Origin: Mycobacterium basiliense
GTDB taxonomy: Bacteria > Actinomycetota > Actinomycetes > Mycobacteriales > Mycobacteriaceae
NCBI RefSeq assembly: GCF_900292015.1
Contig: NZ_LR130759.1
Coordinates: forward strand, 2,604,001-2,668,000
Reading direction: 5' to 3'
DNA length: 64,000 bases
Shown here: positions 27,677 through 40,508 of the stretch, one piece after another
Layout: the number at the start of each line of letters is the position of its first letter
How positions within the stretch are numbered: the stretch's first letter is position 1
The notes under the pieces: model-generated
Database searches by the model: none
The model's input: the letters and a program-made list of their open reading frames with translations, nothing else
Told to the model about the DNA's origin: nothing
Position numbers and translations under genes: made by a program

Positions 27677-29425
27677 GTGCTAACGGAAATTCGAATCGAC
27701 TCGCTGGGCGCCATCAGCTCCGCCAACGCCGAGTTCGATCGCGGCCTGACGGTACTCACCGGCGAGACCGGCACCGGGAAGACCATGGTGGTCACCGGGT
27801 TGCATCTACTCGGCGGTGCCCGGGCGGACCCCACCCGCGTGCGCTCCGGCGCCGAGCGTGCCGTTGTGGAAGGTCGTTTCACCACAATCGATCTCGATGA
27901 TGCCATGGTCGCACGGCTGGAGGAGATCCTGGATGCGTCTGGGTCACAACGTGATGAGGACGGCAGCGTGATCGCGCTGCGCTCGGTCGCCAGCAGCGGG
28001 CCGTCGCGCGCCTACCTCGGTGGTCGCAGTGTGCCCGCCAAATCGCTTAGTGGGTTTACCAACGAGCTGCTCGCCCTGCACGGGCAAAACGATCAGCTGC
28101 GGTTGATGCGCCCCGAGGAGCAACGCGGCGCGCTGGACCGTTTTGCCGCCAGCGTCCCCGCGCTGGAGCGGTACCGCAAGCTGCGCGATGCGTGGCTATC
28201 GGCGCGGCGCGATCTCATCGACAGGCGCAACCGGGCCCGCGAGCTGGCCCAAGAGGCGGATCGATTGCACTTTGCCCTGAATGAGATCGACACTGTGGAC
28301 CCGCAGCCGGGAGAGGACGATGCGTTGGTCGCCGATATCGTCCGACTTTCCGAGCTGGATACGCTGCGGGAAGCCGCGTCGATGGCACGTGCGGCGCTGT
28401 CGGGCATGTCGGACGACACATTCGGGCCCAGCGCTGTGGATTGCCTCGGGCGGGCAAGAGCGGCGCTGGAGTCCACCGACGACGCCACGTTGCGGGCCCT
28501 GGCCGAACAAATCGGCGAAGCGCTGACGGTGGTCCTTGACGCGGTGGGTGAGCTGGGCGACTACGCGGATGAATTGCCGGCCGACGCCAGCGCACTGGAT
28601 GCCAAACTTGCCCGTCAAGCCCAGCTGCGCACGTTGACGCGCAAATACGCCGCCGACGTCGATGGGGTGCTGCGTTGGGCGCAGGAGTCTCGCGCCCAGC
28701 TGGCCCAGCTCGATGTGTCGGAAGAAGGCCTGGCCGCGTTGGAGCGCCAGGCCGACGAACTGGGACGCGAATTGGCCCAAGCTGCGGGTGATCTGAGCAA
28801 TATTCGGCGTAAAGGCGCTAAGCGGCTGGCCAAAGAGGTCACTGCCGAGCTGTCCGCTTTGGCAATGGCGGACGCCGCATTCACCATCGCGGTCAACACC
28901 GACCTCGCCGACGAGGGTGATCCCGCCGCGTTGACGTTGCCCACGGGCGAGCGGGTCCGTGCCGGTGTCGACGGCATCGATCAGGTCGAGTTCGGCTTCG
29001 CCGCGCACCGCGGGATGACCGAATTGCCGCTGGCCAAAAGCGCGTCCGGCGGTGAGCTGTCCCGGGTGATGCTGGCACTCGAAGTTGTGCTGGCCGCGTC
29101 GGCCGCCGGCACCACCATGGTGTTCGACGAGGTCGACGCCGGAGTCGGCGGCTGGGCCGCCGTCCAGATCGGACGGCGTCTGGCTCGGTTGGCGCGTACC
29201 CACCAAGTCATCGTCGTGACACATCTGCCACAGGTCGCGGCCTATGCCGATGTGCACCTGATGGTGCACGGCACCGGACGTGACGGTGCCAGCGGCGTGC
29301 GGCGCCTGACCAGCGATGAGCGGGTCGCCGAGTTGGCCCGGATGCTGGCCGGACTGGGCGAGTCCGACAGCGGCCGCGCCCATGCCCGGGAGTTGCTCGA
29401 CGCCGCCCAAAACGACGAGATCTAA
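27677..29425 (+). CDS. recN: DNA repair protein RecN
   Basis: An SMC-like ATPase acting in double-strand-break repair. Walker A GETGTGKTM is near residue 35, long coiled-coil arms occupy the middle (about 150-370), and the C-terminal head has signature KSASGGELSRVMLALEV and Walker B TMVFDEVDAGVGGWAA followed by VVTHLPQVAAYAD. Length 582 aa fits the family. GTG start three bases after nadK, so the two are transcribed together. Confidence 0.94.
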   Translation: MLTEIRIDSLGAISSANAEFDRGLTVLTGETGTGKTMVVTGLHLLGGARADPTRVRSGAERAVVEGRFTTIDLDDAMVARLEEILDASGSQRDEDGSVIALRSVASSGPSRAYLGGRSVPAKSLSGFTNELLALHGQNDQLRLMRPEEQRGALDRFAASVPALERYRKLRDAWLSARRDLIDRRNRARELAQEADRLHFALNEIDTVDPQPGEDDALVADIVRLSELDTLREAASMARAALSGMSDDTFGPSAVDCLGRARAALESTDDATLRALAEQIGEALTVVLDAVGELGDYADELPADASALDAKLARQAQLRTLTRKYAADVDGVLRWAQESRAQLAQLDVSEEGLAALERQADELGRELAQAAGDLSNIRRKGAKRLAKEVTAELSALAMADAAFTIAVNTDLADEGDPAALTLPTGERVRAGVDGIDQVEFGFAAHRGMTELPLAKSASGGELSRVMLALEVVLAASAAGTTMVFDEVDAGVGGWAAVQIGRRLARLARTHQVIVVTHLPQVAAYADVHLMVHGTGRDGASGVRRLTSDERVAELARMLAGLGESDSGRAHARELLDAAQNDEI

Positions 29426-29589
29426 CCGCCGACGATCAAGGTTTCGTGCAATTACGGCAACGATTCGGCCAACTTCCCGCCGTCGGCGTGCACACGCTGG
29501 TGTGACAGGTGTGACGTCATATAACTTATGGGGCTCCTGTTACGGCGCGCCTCCCCGCTCCAACCGGGCATCACCGACAGAATCCCCCC

Positions 29590-30771
29590 ATGAAGATGTC
29601 AGCGCTTCTATCTCGTAACACCGCCCGGCCAGGCCTCACAGGCACCGCTCGAGTGGACAAGAATGTCGACCGCCTGCTGCGCAGGATTTGTCCCGGCGAC
29701 ATCGTGGTCCTCGACATCCTGGACCTGGACCGCATCACCGCGGATGCGCTGGTGGAAGCCGACGTCGCTGCCGTTGTCAACGCATCCTCATCGGTCTCGG
29801 GCCGCTACCCAAACCTCGGCCCGGAAGTGTTGGTCAACAACGGCATCGCCCTTATCGACGAGACCGGACCGGAAGTCTTCAAGAAGATCAAAGACGGCGC
29901 CAAGATCCGCCTTTTCGAGGGCGGCGTGTACTCCGGCGACCGTCGGCTGATCCGCGGCACCGAACGCACCGACCACGATATTGCCGATCTGATGCGGGAA
30001 GCCAAGAGTGGGCTAGCCGCTCATTTGGAGGCCTTCGCCGGCAACACGATTGAGTTCATCCGCAGCGAAAGCCCACTGCTGATCGACGGTATCGGCATCC
30101 CCGACATCGACGTCGACATGCGCCGGCGCCACGTGGTAATCGTTGCCGAAGAGCCCACCGCCGCCGATGATCTGAAAGCCCTCAAGCCGTTCATCAAGGA
30201 GTACCAGCCGGTACTGGTCGGTGTTGGTACCGGCGCGGATGTGCTGCGCAAGGCTGGCTATCGTCCGCAACTCATCGTCGGTGATCCCGACCAAATCAGC
30301 ACCGAGGTCCTCAAGTGCGGTGCCCAGGTGGTGTTGCCCGCCGATGCCGACGGCCACGCGCCCGGCCTGGAGCGGATTCAGGACCTTGGTGTCGGGGCGA
30401 TGACGTTCCCGGCCGCGGGTTCGGCGGCCGATCTGGCGTTGTTGCTCGCCGATCACCATGGCGCCGCGCTGTTGGTCACCGCCGGTCACACCGCCAATAT
30501 TGAGACGTTCTTCGACCGGACCCGGACTCAGAGCAACCCGTCCACCTTCCTGACCAGGCTGCGGGTGGGGGAGAAGCTGGTGGACGCCAAGGCCGTCTCG
30601 ACCCTGTATCGCAACCATATTTCGGGTGGCGCCATCGCGCTGTTGGCGTTGACCATGCTGATCGCCATCATCGTGGTCTTGTGGGTGTCGCGCACCGACG
30701 GCGTGGTGGTGCACTGGATCATCGACTACTGGAACCGGTTCACCCTCTGGGTGCAGAACTTGGTGAGCTAG
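29590..30771 (+). CDS. steA: SteA-like cytokinetic-ring protein (Rv1697-like)
   Basis: A 393-aa protein whose body resembles thiamin pyrophosphokinase catalytic-fold proteins (VLVGVGTGADVLRKAGYRPQLIVGDPDQIS). It has one strong transmembrane helix near the C-terminus, GGAIALLALTMLIAIIVVLWV. In corynebacteria the orthologue SteA forms a complex with SteB and localises at the division site; TPPK activity is doubtful. The next gene is the SteB/MctB homologue 12 nt downstream, which supports the pairing. The gene starts a new transcription unit after a 164-bp gap behind recN. Confidence 0.85.
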   Translation: MKMSALLSRNTARPGLTGTARVDKNVDRLLRRICPGDIVVLDILDLDRITADALVEADVAAVVNASSSVSGRYPNLGPEVLVNNGIALIDETGPEVFKKIKDGAKIRLFEGGVYSGDRRLIRGTERTDHDIADLMREAKSGLAAHLEAFAGNTIEFIRSESPLLIDGIGIPDIDVDMRRRHVVIVAEEPTAADDLKALKPFIKEYQPVLVGVGTGADVLRKAGYRPQLIVGDPDQISTEVLKCGAQVVLPADADGHAPGLERIQDLGVGAMTFPAAGSAADLALLLADHHGAALLVTAGHTANIETFFDRTRTQSNPSTFLTRLRVGEKLVDAKAVSTLYRNHISGGAIALLALTMLIAIIVVLWVSRTDGVVVHWIIDYWNRFTLWVQNLVS

Positions 30772-30783
30772 GACGGTGCGTTC

Positions 30784-34256
<3,473 letters not shown>

Positions 34257-34260
<4 letters not shown>

Positions 34261-35198
34261 CCACGCTTGCTCTGCAGACACAACTGCAGGGTTATCTCGA
34301 TCATCTGACGATCGAGCGGGGCGTTGCGCCGAATACGTTGAGTTCCTACCGTCGAGACTTACGCCGCTATTCCAAGCACCTCGAAGACCGGGGGATCACC
34401 GATTTGGCCAAGGTGGGCGAGGATGACGTCAGCGAGTTTCTGGTGTCGTTGCGTCGGGGCGATCCCGAATCTGGGGCGACCGCGCTGTCGGCGGTATCTG
34501 CGGCTCGAGCGCTGATCGCCGTGCGCGGGTTGCACCGGTTTGCCGCGGCCGAGGGGCTGGCAGATCTGGACGTGGCGCGCGCGGTGCGGCCGCCGACACC
34601 GGGACGGCGGCTGCCTAAGAGCCTGACGGTCGATGAGGTGCTGGCACTGCTGGAGGGCGCCGGTGGCGATAACCCGGCCGACGGCCCGCTGACCCTGCGC
34701 AACCGGGCGCTACTGGAACTGTTGTATTCCACCGGGGCGCGGATCTCCGAGGCCGTCGGCCTCGATGTCGACGACATCGACACCCAAGCCCGGGCGGTGT
34801 TGTTGCGCGGCAAGGGTGGTAAACAGCGGCTGGTGCCGGTGGGACGTCCAGCGGTGGGCGCGCTGGATGCCTACCTGGTGCGGGGACGCCCCGATTTGGC
34901 ACGGCGGGGCCGCGGAACACCAGCGATTTTTCTCAACGCTCGGGGTGGCCGATTGTCCCGGCAAAGCGCGTGGCAGGTACTTCAGGATGCCGCCGAGCGC
35001 GCCGGCATCACGTCTGGTGTGTCGCCACACATGCTGCGGCATTCGTTCGCTACCCACTTGCTTGAGGGTGGTGCGGATGTGCGGGTCGTGCAGGAGTTGC
35101 TCGGCCACGCCTCGGTGACCACAACACAGATCTACACCCTGGTCACCGTGCACGCGCTGCGGGAGGTGTGGGCCGGAGCGCACCCGCGGGCCACTTAA
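34257..35198 (+). CDS. xerD: Tyrosine recombinase XerD
   Basis: Resolves chromosome dimers at dif with XerC. The N-terminal SAM-like domain covers about 1-95. The catalytic domain shows the R of [12 protein letters not shown], the [11 protein letters not shown] box, and the nucleophile tyrosine in [11 protein letters not shown]. Start is TTG at 34257, sharing bases with the nudix stop (TTGA); this gives 313 aa, the expected length. No ATG or GTG in frame gives a better N-terminus. Confidence 0.92.
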
Positions 35199-35243
35199 TC
35201 CGTTGCGGGTGTGCCCAACCTTGCGCGGCGCTCCTCTGGCAGA

Positions 35244-35996
35244 TCAGCCCAGGTATTCGGATTCGAGCACCAGATCGGGTACCAGGGCCTGGTATTCCAG
35301 GTGCGCCCTGTGCTCGACGGTGCTCCATCGCGCGCCTTGTTGTGTGCGCATGTAAGCGCGATACTTCGGCGCACCCGGCACCTTGACATTGTCGGCCACC
35401 ACGATGGAGCCCGGATGCAACCAGCGCCGGTCCAAAATGCGCTGCAAGTCGTCTAGATAGACCTTCTTATCGTGGTCGATGAACACGAAATCAACACCAC
35501 CGGAAGCGAATCCGTGTTCATTGGTCAACGTATCGAGTGTTCGTCCGCCGTCTCCGATGGTGCCCACCACGCACGTCACTCGGTCGGTCACGCCGGCATG
35601 AGCCCAGATTCGCCGGGCATTGGCGGCGTTGGCTTCGACGAGTTCGACCGAGAAGACCTTGGCGTTCGGAGCGGCGCGGGCGATTCGCAGCGCGCCGTAC
35701 CCGCAGTAAGTGCCCAATTCGAGCGCCAGGGCGGGGTTGGATCGTCGCACCGCCGAATCGAGGAGTTGCCCCTTCTCGTCGCCGACATTGAACAGGTACG
35801 ACTTGTTGTAGGCGAACTCGTCGATGGTGGCCAACACGTCGTCGATATCGCCGGCCTGGGCGTGCTTGAGCACGTAGTCGACGACCGCACTCTCGCGACC
35901 GTCGCCGATCTGACCCGTCTGGGCGATCTTGGGCATCGCCGGCAGCATGCGCCAGACCGACCACCGTAACGGGGCAAAGCGTTGTTTCCAGCTCAT
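35244..35996 (-). CDS. Catechol-type O-methyltransferase (Rv1703c-like)
   Basis: A 250-aa SAM-dependent O-methyltransferase of the metal-dependent COMT-like class. The SAM motif is ALELGTYCGYGALRIAR, followed by VFSVELVEAN, the metal-binding FVFIDHDKKVYLDD and VVADNVKVPG. It would transfer methyl to a catechol-like hydroxyl. It converges with xerD and diverges from the Ebo-type operon that begins 160 bp away. The N-terminal 40 residues (APLRWSVWRMLPAMPKI) extend beyond the usual core and may anchor it weakly. Confidence 0.86.
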   Translation of the reverse strand: MSWKQRFAPLRWSVWRMLPAMPKIAQTGQIGDGRESAVVDYVLKHAQAGDIDDVLATIDEFAYNKSYLFNVGDEKGQLLDSAVRRSNPALALELGTYCGYGALRIARAAPNAKVFSVELVEANAANARRIWAHAGVTDRVTCVVGTIGDGGRTLDTLTNEHGFASGGVDFVFIDHDKKVYLDDLQRILDRRWLHPGSIVVADNVKVPGAPKYRAYMRTQQGARWSTVEHRAHLEYQALVPDLVLESEYLG

Positions 35997-36158
35997 CGTG
36001 GTCCGCCAGAGTCCGGTTCGCGACGATTCACGCTACTAGGTTACTGGGACCTCGCTGAGTAGAGCACCAACCGCGCCCGGCGGTGCTAGCATCAATTGCC
36101 TAGAAAACCTAGTTTGACACGCGGAGTTTTCGCGACGTTTGCAAACGGGAAGGGCTCT

Positions 36159-37385
36159 ATGGACCAGTACGCCACCAGATCCCAGGTAGCTGGGGCGCGG
36201 CGCTGCGGTCTGTGGCTCAGCGGAGCGCGAGGATCGGTGGCCACCACCTCGATCGTGGGTTTGTATGCACTCAGCGCGGGTCTGGTAGCTGAGACTGGCT
36301 GTGTGACAGGCAATTCCGACTTTGCCAAAGTGCCATTGCCGAAGTATTCCGATTTCGTGGTGGGTGGACGTGATCTCACTAGCATCCCGTTGGTCAAGCG
36401 AGCGGAGTCGCTGGTCGAGGCGGGACTGCTACCGCACCGCGTGGTAGCCGCGGTGGCGGATCGACTGGCGGCCACCGACGAAGAGATCATCGGGCCGGCA
36501 TGCGTGGCCACGCCGGATCCCGCCACCGCCGGAGCGAGCACGCAGGCCGAACTGATCGACCGCCTCAGCGACGCGATGGCGTCCTTCGTCGCGCGCCATG
36601 CCCTCGATGTACTGATTGTCATCGATGTGGCTTCCACCCAGCCGCCGGTGGCCGACCTACCTGAATATCGTGAGCCGGATCTGCTGCGGGCGGCCGTTTG
36701 CGAGAAGAACCGTGCTGTGTTGCCGGCGAGCGCGTTAACCGCGCTTGCCGCGGTGCGGGTCGGCGCCGCATACTCGTGTTTCACCCCATCGCCCACACTG
36801 GGCATTCCCGCGGTGCACCGATTGGCAGACAACTCCCGCCTGCTCTGCGCGGGTCAGGATGCCAAGACCGGGCAGACATTGTTGCGCACCGTGCTGGCAC
36901 CGATGTTCGCCAACCGCGCAATGAACGTCCAGTCGTGGTCCGGGTCGAACTTGCTCGGTGGCGGTGACGGGGCCACGCTGGCCGATCCGATCGCTGTCCA
37001 GTCCAAGCTCGCGAGCAAGCAGCGGGGCATTCAGGACATGCTGGGCGGTAACGTCACCGCTCCGCTGCACATCGACTACGTGCCAGACCTCGGGGAAACG
37101 AAGGTCGCATGGGACTACGTGCATGCCACCGGATTTCTCGGCGGGCAGATCACGCTGCAGACGATTTGGTCCGCACCGGATTCGGCATTGGCGGCGCCCT
37201 TGGTTCTCGACGTGGCGCGCCTGCTGGCGATGGCCCGAATTCGCGGTGTGCACGGCATCGTGGGGCAGCTGGGCTTTTTCTTCAAGGAGCCGTGGGCTTC
37301 GTCAACGCATTCCCTTGCGGCGCAGTACGAAGCGCTGGTGGCCTGGGCTAGGTCTTTTTCGTCGTCATCGAAGTCGTTCGGCTGA
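36159..37385 (+). CDS. Inositol-3-phosphate synthase-like protein, Ebo cluster
   Basis: A 408-aa member of the myo-inositol-1-phosphate synthase family, which cyclises glucose 6-phosphate with bound NAD. It shows an N-terminal dinucleotide-binding stretch (LWLSGARGSVATTSIVGLYAL) and the family blocks NSRLLCAGQDAKTGQTLL, SWSGSNLLGGGDGATLADP and HIDYVPDLGETKVAWDY. ATG 36159 preceded by GGGAAGGG is preferred over 36096. The housekeeping Ino1 of mycobacteria is a different, shorter protein, so this is a second, specialised copy. It heads the seven-gene run and may supply a cyclitol phosphate, in the place where other Ebo clusters carry a dehydroquinate-synthase-like gene. Confidence 0.8.
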   Translation: MDQYATRSQVAGARRCGLWLSGARGSVATTSIVGLYALSAGLVAETGCVTGNSDFAKVPLPKYSDFVVGGRDLTSIPLVKRAESLVEAGLLPHRVVAAVADRLAATDEEIIGPACVATPDPATAGASTQAELIDRLSDAMASFVARHALDVLIVIDVASTQPPVADLPEYREPDLLRAAVCEKNRAVLPASALTALAAVRVGAAYSCFTPSPTLGIPAVHRLADNSRLLCAGQDAKTGQTLLRTVLAPMFANRAMNVQSWSGSNLLGGGDGATLADPIAVQSKLASKQRGIQDMLGGNVTAPLHIDYVPDLGETKVAWDYVHATGFLGGQITLQTIWSAPDSALAAPLVLDVARLLAMARIRGVHGIVGQLGFFFKEPWASSTHSLAAQYEALVAWARSFSSSSKSFG

Positions 37386-37387
37386 CC

Positions 37388-38239
37388 GTGAAGGTCAAGG
37401 CGTACCTCGACCTGATGAGGGCGCCCGCCGCGCTTACCGTGCTCGGCGACAGCATTGTGGGTGCGATCTGGTCGGGACGTCCGCTGACCGGGCGGCGTCT
37501 GGCGCTGCCATTGGCGTCGGCGTTGTTGTATTGGAGCGGCATGGTGCTCAACGACTGGGCCGACCGCGAGCGGGACGCGATCGAACGCCCCGAGCGGCCC
37601 ATACCGTCTGGTCAAGTGCCAGCCGGCACGGCACTAGCGACCGCGGCCACGCTCGCTGGGGCGGGACTGGCGACCGCAACGGCAGCCGCGGGACGCGACG
37701 GGCTGACTGCCGGGGGCCGAATCGCGTTGTGCGTGGCCACTTATGACCTAGCCGCCAAGGACACCGCCGCCGGGCCGTTGGTCATGTCGAGTTGCCGGTT
37801 CTTTGATGTTCTGCTGGGTGCCGGCCCGAATCATCGTCGTGCGCTGGTTGCGGCGTCGGTTGTCGGTGGGCACACCACCGCGATCACGGTGCTATCCCGA
37901 AGCGAGGTCACCGGTTCCCATCGCGACCTACCGGTGATGGTCGGGGGGATGGGTGCCGCGGTAATCACCGCGGCGATGCTCAGCGCGGCGGGTCGACGCG
38001 CGGCCCCGGCGGCGGCAGTGTACGCGTGGTCCTTCGGCCCCGGCTTGTTCAGGGCGTGGCAGCGGCCCACCGCGGAGGTGATCCGGGGTGCGGTGCGCAG
38101 CGGTATCGCTTCGACGATCGCGGTGCAGGCGATGTTGGCCGCGCGTGCACCGCGACCGCACGCCATGCTCGCGCTATGTGGGCTGGCAATCGGCTTGCGG
38201 CTCAAAGTGTCCGCGTCAAAACCCACTGAGGTGACCTAA
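37388..38239 (+). CDS. eboC: UbiA-like prenyltransferase family membrane protein, EboC
   Basis: A 283-aa multi-pass membrane protein. The first aspartate-rich motif is NDWADRERDAIERPERPIPSG (about residues 56-76), the classic prenyl-diphosphate/Mg site. The second site is degraded (YDLAAKDTAAGPLVMSSCRFFD), with a lone D where UbiA usually has DxxxD. EboC proteins of this type belong to the Ebo cluster, which in cyanobacteria is needed to move scytonemin precursors to the periplasm. GTG start two bases after the preceding gene; its stop overlaps the next start by one base. Confidence 0.75.
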   Translation: MKVKAYLDLMRAPAALTVLGDSIVGAIWSGRPLTGRRLALPLASALLYWSGMVLNDWADRERDAIERPERPIPSGQVPAGTALATAATLAGAGLATATAAAGRDGLTAGGRIALCVATYDLAAKDTAAGPLVMSSCRFFDVLLGAGPNHRRALVAASVVGGHTTAITVLSRSEVTGSHRDLPVMVGGMGAAVITAAMLSAAGRRAAPAAAVYAWSFGPGLFRAWQRPTAEVIRGAVRSGIASTIAVQAMLAARAPRPHAMLALCGLAIGLRLKVSASKPTEVT

Positions 38240-39660
38240 TGCGCGTTGGCTACAACACAAATAGCTTGGCCGATCACCCGCTTGCCGATGCACTCGCGCT
38301 GATCGCCGAGCAGGGGTATACCGCCGTCGCCTTGACTATCGGCTATCCGCACGTGCGGCCGTTCGACTCCGATCTCGGCGCTCAGCTCGGCGCCCTTCGT
38401 GCCTCGCTGGACACGTATGAGCTGACGGTGGCGGTCGAAACCGGGGCGCGCTACCTGCTGGATCCGCGCAACAAGCACAAGCCGTCATTGGTTGACGTCG
38501 CCGCCGAGCCTCGCATCGAATTTTTGCGGCGGGCCATCGATATCGCCGCCGACCTGGGAGCAACCTGCGTGTCGCTGTGGTCGGGCTATCCGGTCAGCTA
38601 CACCGATCCCGCTGCCACGCGCGACCAGTTGGTGAGTCGGCTGGCGCAGGTGGTGGACTACGCCGACCGTCGGGCGGTCACGCTCGGGTTCGAGCCCGAA
38701 CCCGGCATGTTCGTGGAGACCGTGGCACAAGCGCTCGACGTGTGCCGGGCGCTGGATGATCCTCCGCGGCTGGGCATCACGCTCGACGTCGGTCATTGTG
38801 TGATGACCGAGCCGGCCGGCGCGCAGACCGCCATCGTGGATCTCGGCGACAAGTTGGTCAATGTCCATCTCGACGACATGACACCTCTCAAGCATGAACA
38901 CCTCGAATTCGGCTACGGTGAGGTTGATCTGGGCGCCGTTATGGACGCACTGGACGGTACCGGGTTTGCTGGGGTCGCGTCAGTCGAACTACCCCGTCAT
39001 TCGCACGATGCACCAAATGTGGCGCGCCGGAGCATGCGAGCGATCAACCTGGCGAGGTTGCCGATCGGAACACGTTCCTGGATCGAGGACGCTGCAGCAG
39101 AAATCCGCCGCAGCCCAGATAAGATCGTGGAGCGCTTCTCCGGGGCGGAGCGTGCGATGTCGCGGGCATCCGGCGACGCGGCGCTCCTTGCTCGGGTGCA
39201 GCTGCTCACCACGTTGGTGGCCGAGACCTTTGACGAGACGGTCGGCCCGCTCATCGGAAAGCTCTACCAATGGGGCGACAGCGATGAACGCCTTGCGGTG
39301 CTGCGTGGCCTGGAGTTGTCGGCGCTGGACGGCAGGCTGGGACCGGTGGCGACGGCGGCCGGTGTTGAACTGACCGAGGATGCCCTGCGGTGCAACGATC
39401 CGCGGCTAGTCGCTGCGGCGCTCGGTGGCTTCGGGTCACGGTTTCTGGGTCAACACACCTGGCGCCACGGTGTGATGAAGTTGATCTTCATGGAAGTCCC
39501 GTTGAGTGCCGTATACGGCCTGAGCAATCGAGCTGACCCTGAGTTAGGGCGCATGGTAAGGGATTACATCAGTGAACGTCGCGCGGCCGGCCGCTCCGTA
39601 CCGGACGACGCACAGACGCTGCAAAACCTGACCGCCACCAAGTCGGAGGTAGCCCGGTGA
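38239..39660 (+). CDS. eboA: Xylose-isomerase-like TIM barrel fused to EboA domain
   Basis: A 473-aa two-domain protein. Residues 1 to about 270 form an AP-endonuclease-2/xylose-isomerase TIM barrel (MRVGYNTNSLADHPLADAL, GFEPEPGMFVET, ITLDVGHC, VNVHLDDM), with the E, D/H and H ligands expected for metal binding. Residues about 280-473 match the EboA domain: DKIVERFSGAERAMSR, YQWGDSDERLAVLRGLELS, ALRCNDPRLVAAALGGF, WRHGVMKLIFMEVPL and RMVRDYISERRAAGR. EboA is a separate gene in cyanobacteria, so fusion suggests the barrel and EboA work on the same molecule. The stop overlaps the eboB start as GTGA. Confidence 0.75.
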   Translation: MRVGYNTNSLADHPLADALALIAEQGYTAVALTIGYPHVRPFDSDLGAQLGALRASLDTYELTVAVETGARYLLDPRNKHKPSLVDVAAEPRIEFLRRAIDIAADLGATCVSLWSGYPVSYTDPAATRDQLVSRLAQVVDYADRRAVTLGFEPEPGMFVETVAQALDVCRALDDPPRLGITLDVGHCVMTEPAGAQTAIVDLGDKLVNVHLDDMTPLKHEHLEFGYGEVDLGAVMDALDGTGFAGVASVELPRHSHDAPNVARRSMRAINLARLPIGTRSWIEDAAAEIRRSPDKIVERFSGAERAMSRASGDAALLARVQLLTTLVAETFDETVGPLIGKLYQWGDSDERLAVLRGLELSALDGRLGPVATAAGVELTEDALRCNDPRLVAAALGGFGSRFLGQHTWRHGVMKLIFMEVPLSAVYGLSNRADPELGRMVRDYISERRAAGRSVPDDAQTLQNLTATKSEVAR

Positions 39661-40508
39661 GGATCTTCGATCCACACATTCACATGACGTCTCGTACCAC
39701 CGACGACTACGAGACGATGTATGCAGCAGGGGTCCGCGCCATCGTGGAACCTGCATTCTGGCTCGGGCAGCCCCGCACTGACGCGGCATCGTTCATCGAC
39801 TATTTCGACAGCCTTATCGGGTGGGAACGCTATCGCGCTTCCCAGTTCGGAATTGCCCACAACTGCACCATCGCACTAAATCCTAAAGAAGCCAACGATA
39901 GCCGCTGCCGCAAAGTGCTCGAGCAGGTACCGCGGTACCTGTCCAAGAGCGGGGTGGTCGCTGTCGGCGAGATCGGCTACGACTCGATGACACCCGACGA
40001 AACCGCAGTATTCCAAACCCAGTTGGAAATGGCGGCCGAACGCGACATGCCCGCACTGGTGCACACCCCGCATCGTGACAAGCTCGGTGGGACCGTGGCC
40101 AGTATCGACATGGTCAAGCGGGTCGGCATCAATCCGGGCATGGTGCTGCTGGACCACCTCAACGAGGTCACCATCGAGCCCGCCCGGGACAGCGGGTGCT
40201 GGATGGGATTCTCGATTTATCCGGACACCAAAATGGATGAGGAGCGGATGGTCGTCTTAATGCAGCGCTTCGGGCTGGAACGAATCATCGTCAATTCGGC
40301 GGCGGATTGGGGACGGTCCGACCCGCTTAAGACGGCAAAGACCGCGCAGGCAATGCTGGTCGGCGGGTTCAGCGACGACGACGTCGATCGCGTCATGTGG
40401 CGAAATCCGGTCGAGTTCTATGGCCAGAGCGGTCAACTTCGACTACTCAGCGAAGATCAGGAAGCCGCGTTTGCCGGCAACACGATCAACCGCGGGGAAA
40501 AGCCGTAA
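39657..40508 (+). CDS. eboB: TatD-family metal-dependent hydrolase, EboB
   Basis: A 283-aa TatD-like hydrolase: HxH near the N-terminus (FDPHIHMTS), the metal-bridging glutamate in VVAVGEIGYDSMTPDE, the later histidine in PALVHTPHRDK, and HLNEVT plus SAADWGRSDP near the end. TatD enzymes are amidohydrolase-fold phosphoesterases or nucleases; the Ebo-cluster subgroup has no proven substrate. GTG start overlaps the EboA fusion gene; the stop shares a base with the eboE ATG (taATG). Confidence 0.8.
   Translation: MRIFDPHIHMTSRTTDDYETMYAAGVRAIVEPAFWLGQPRTDAASFIDYFDSLIGWERYRASQFGIAHNCTIALNPKEANDSRCRKVLEQVPRYLSKSGVVAVGEIGYDSMTPDETAVFQTQLEMAAERDMPALVHTPHRDKLGGTVASIDMVKRVGINPGMVLLDHLNEVTIEPARDSGCWMGFSIYPDTKMDEERMVVLMQRFGLERIIVNSAADWGRSDPLKTAKTAQAMLVGGFSDDDVDRVMWRNPVEFYGQSGQLRLLSEDQEAAFAGNTINRGEKP

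Noticed and set aside
36036-36112. CTAGGTT/AACCTAG pair before the Ebo operon as an operator
   Set aside because: Only seven bases matched over a 63-bp gap; expected by chance.
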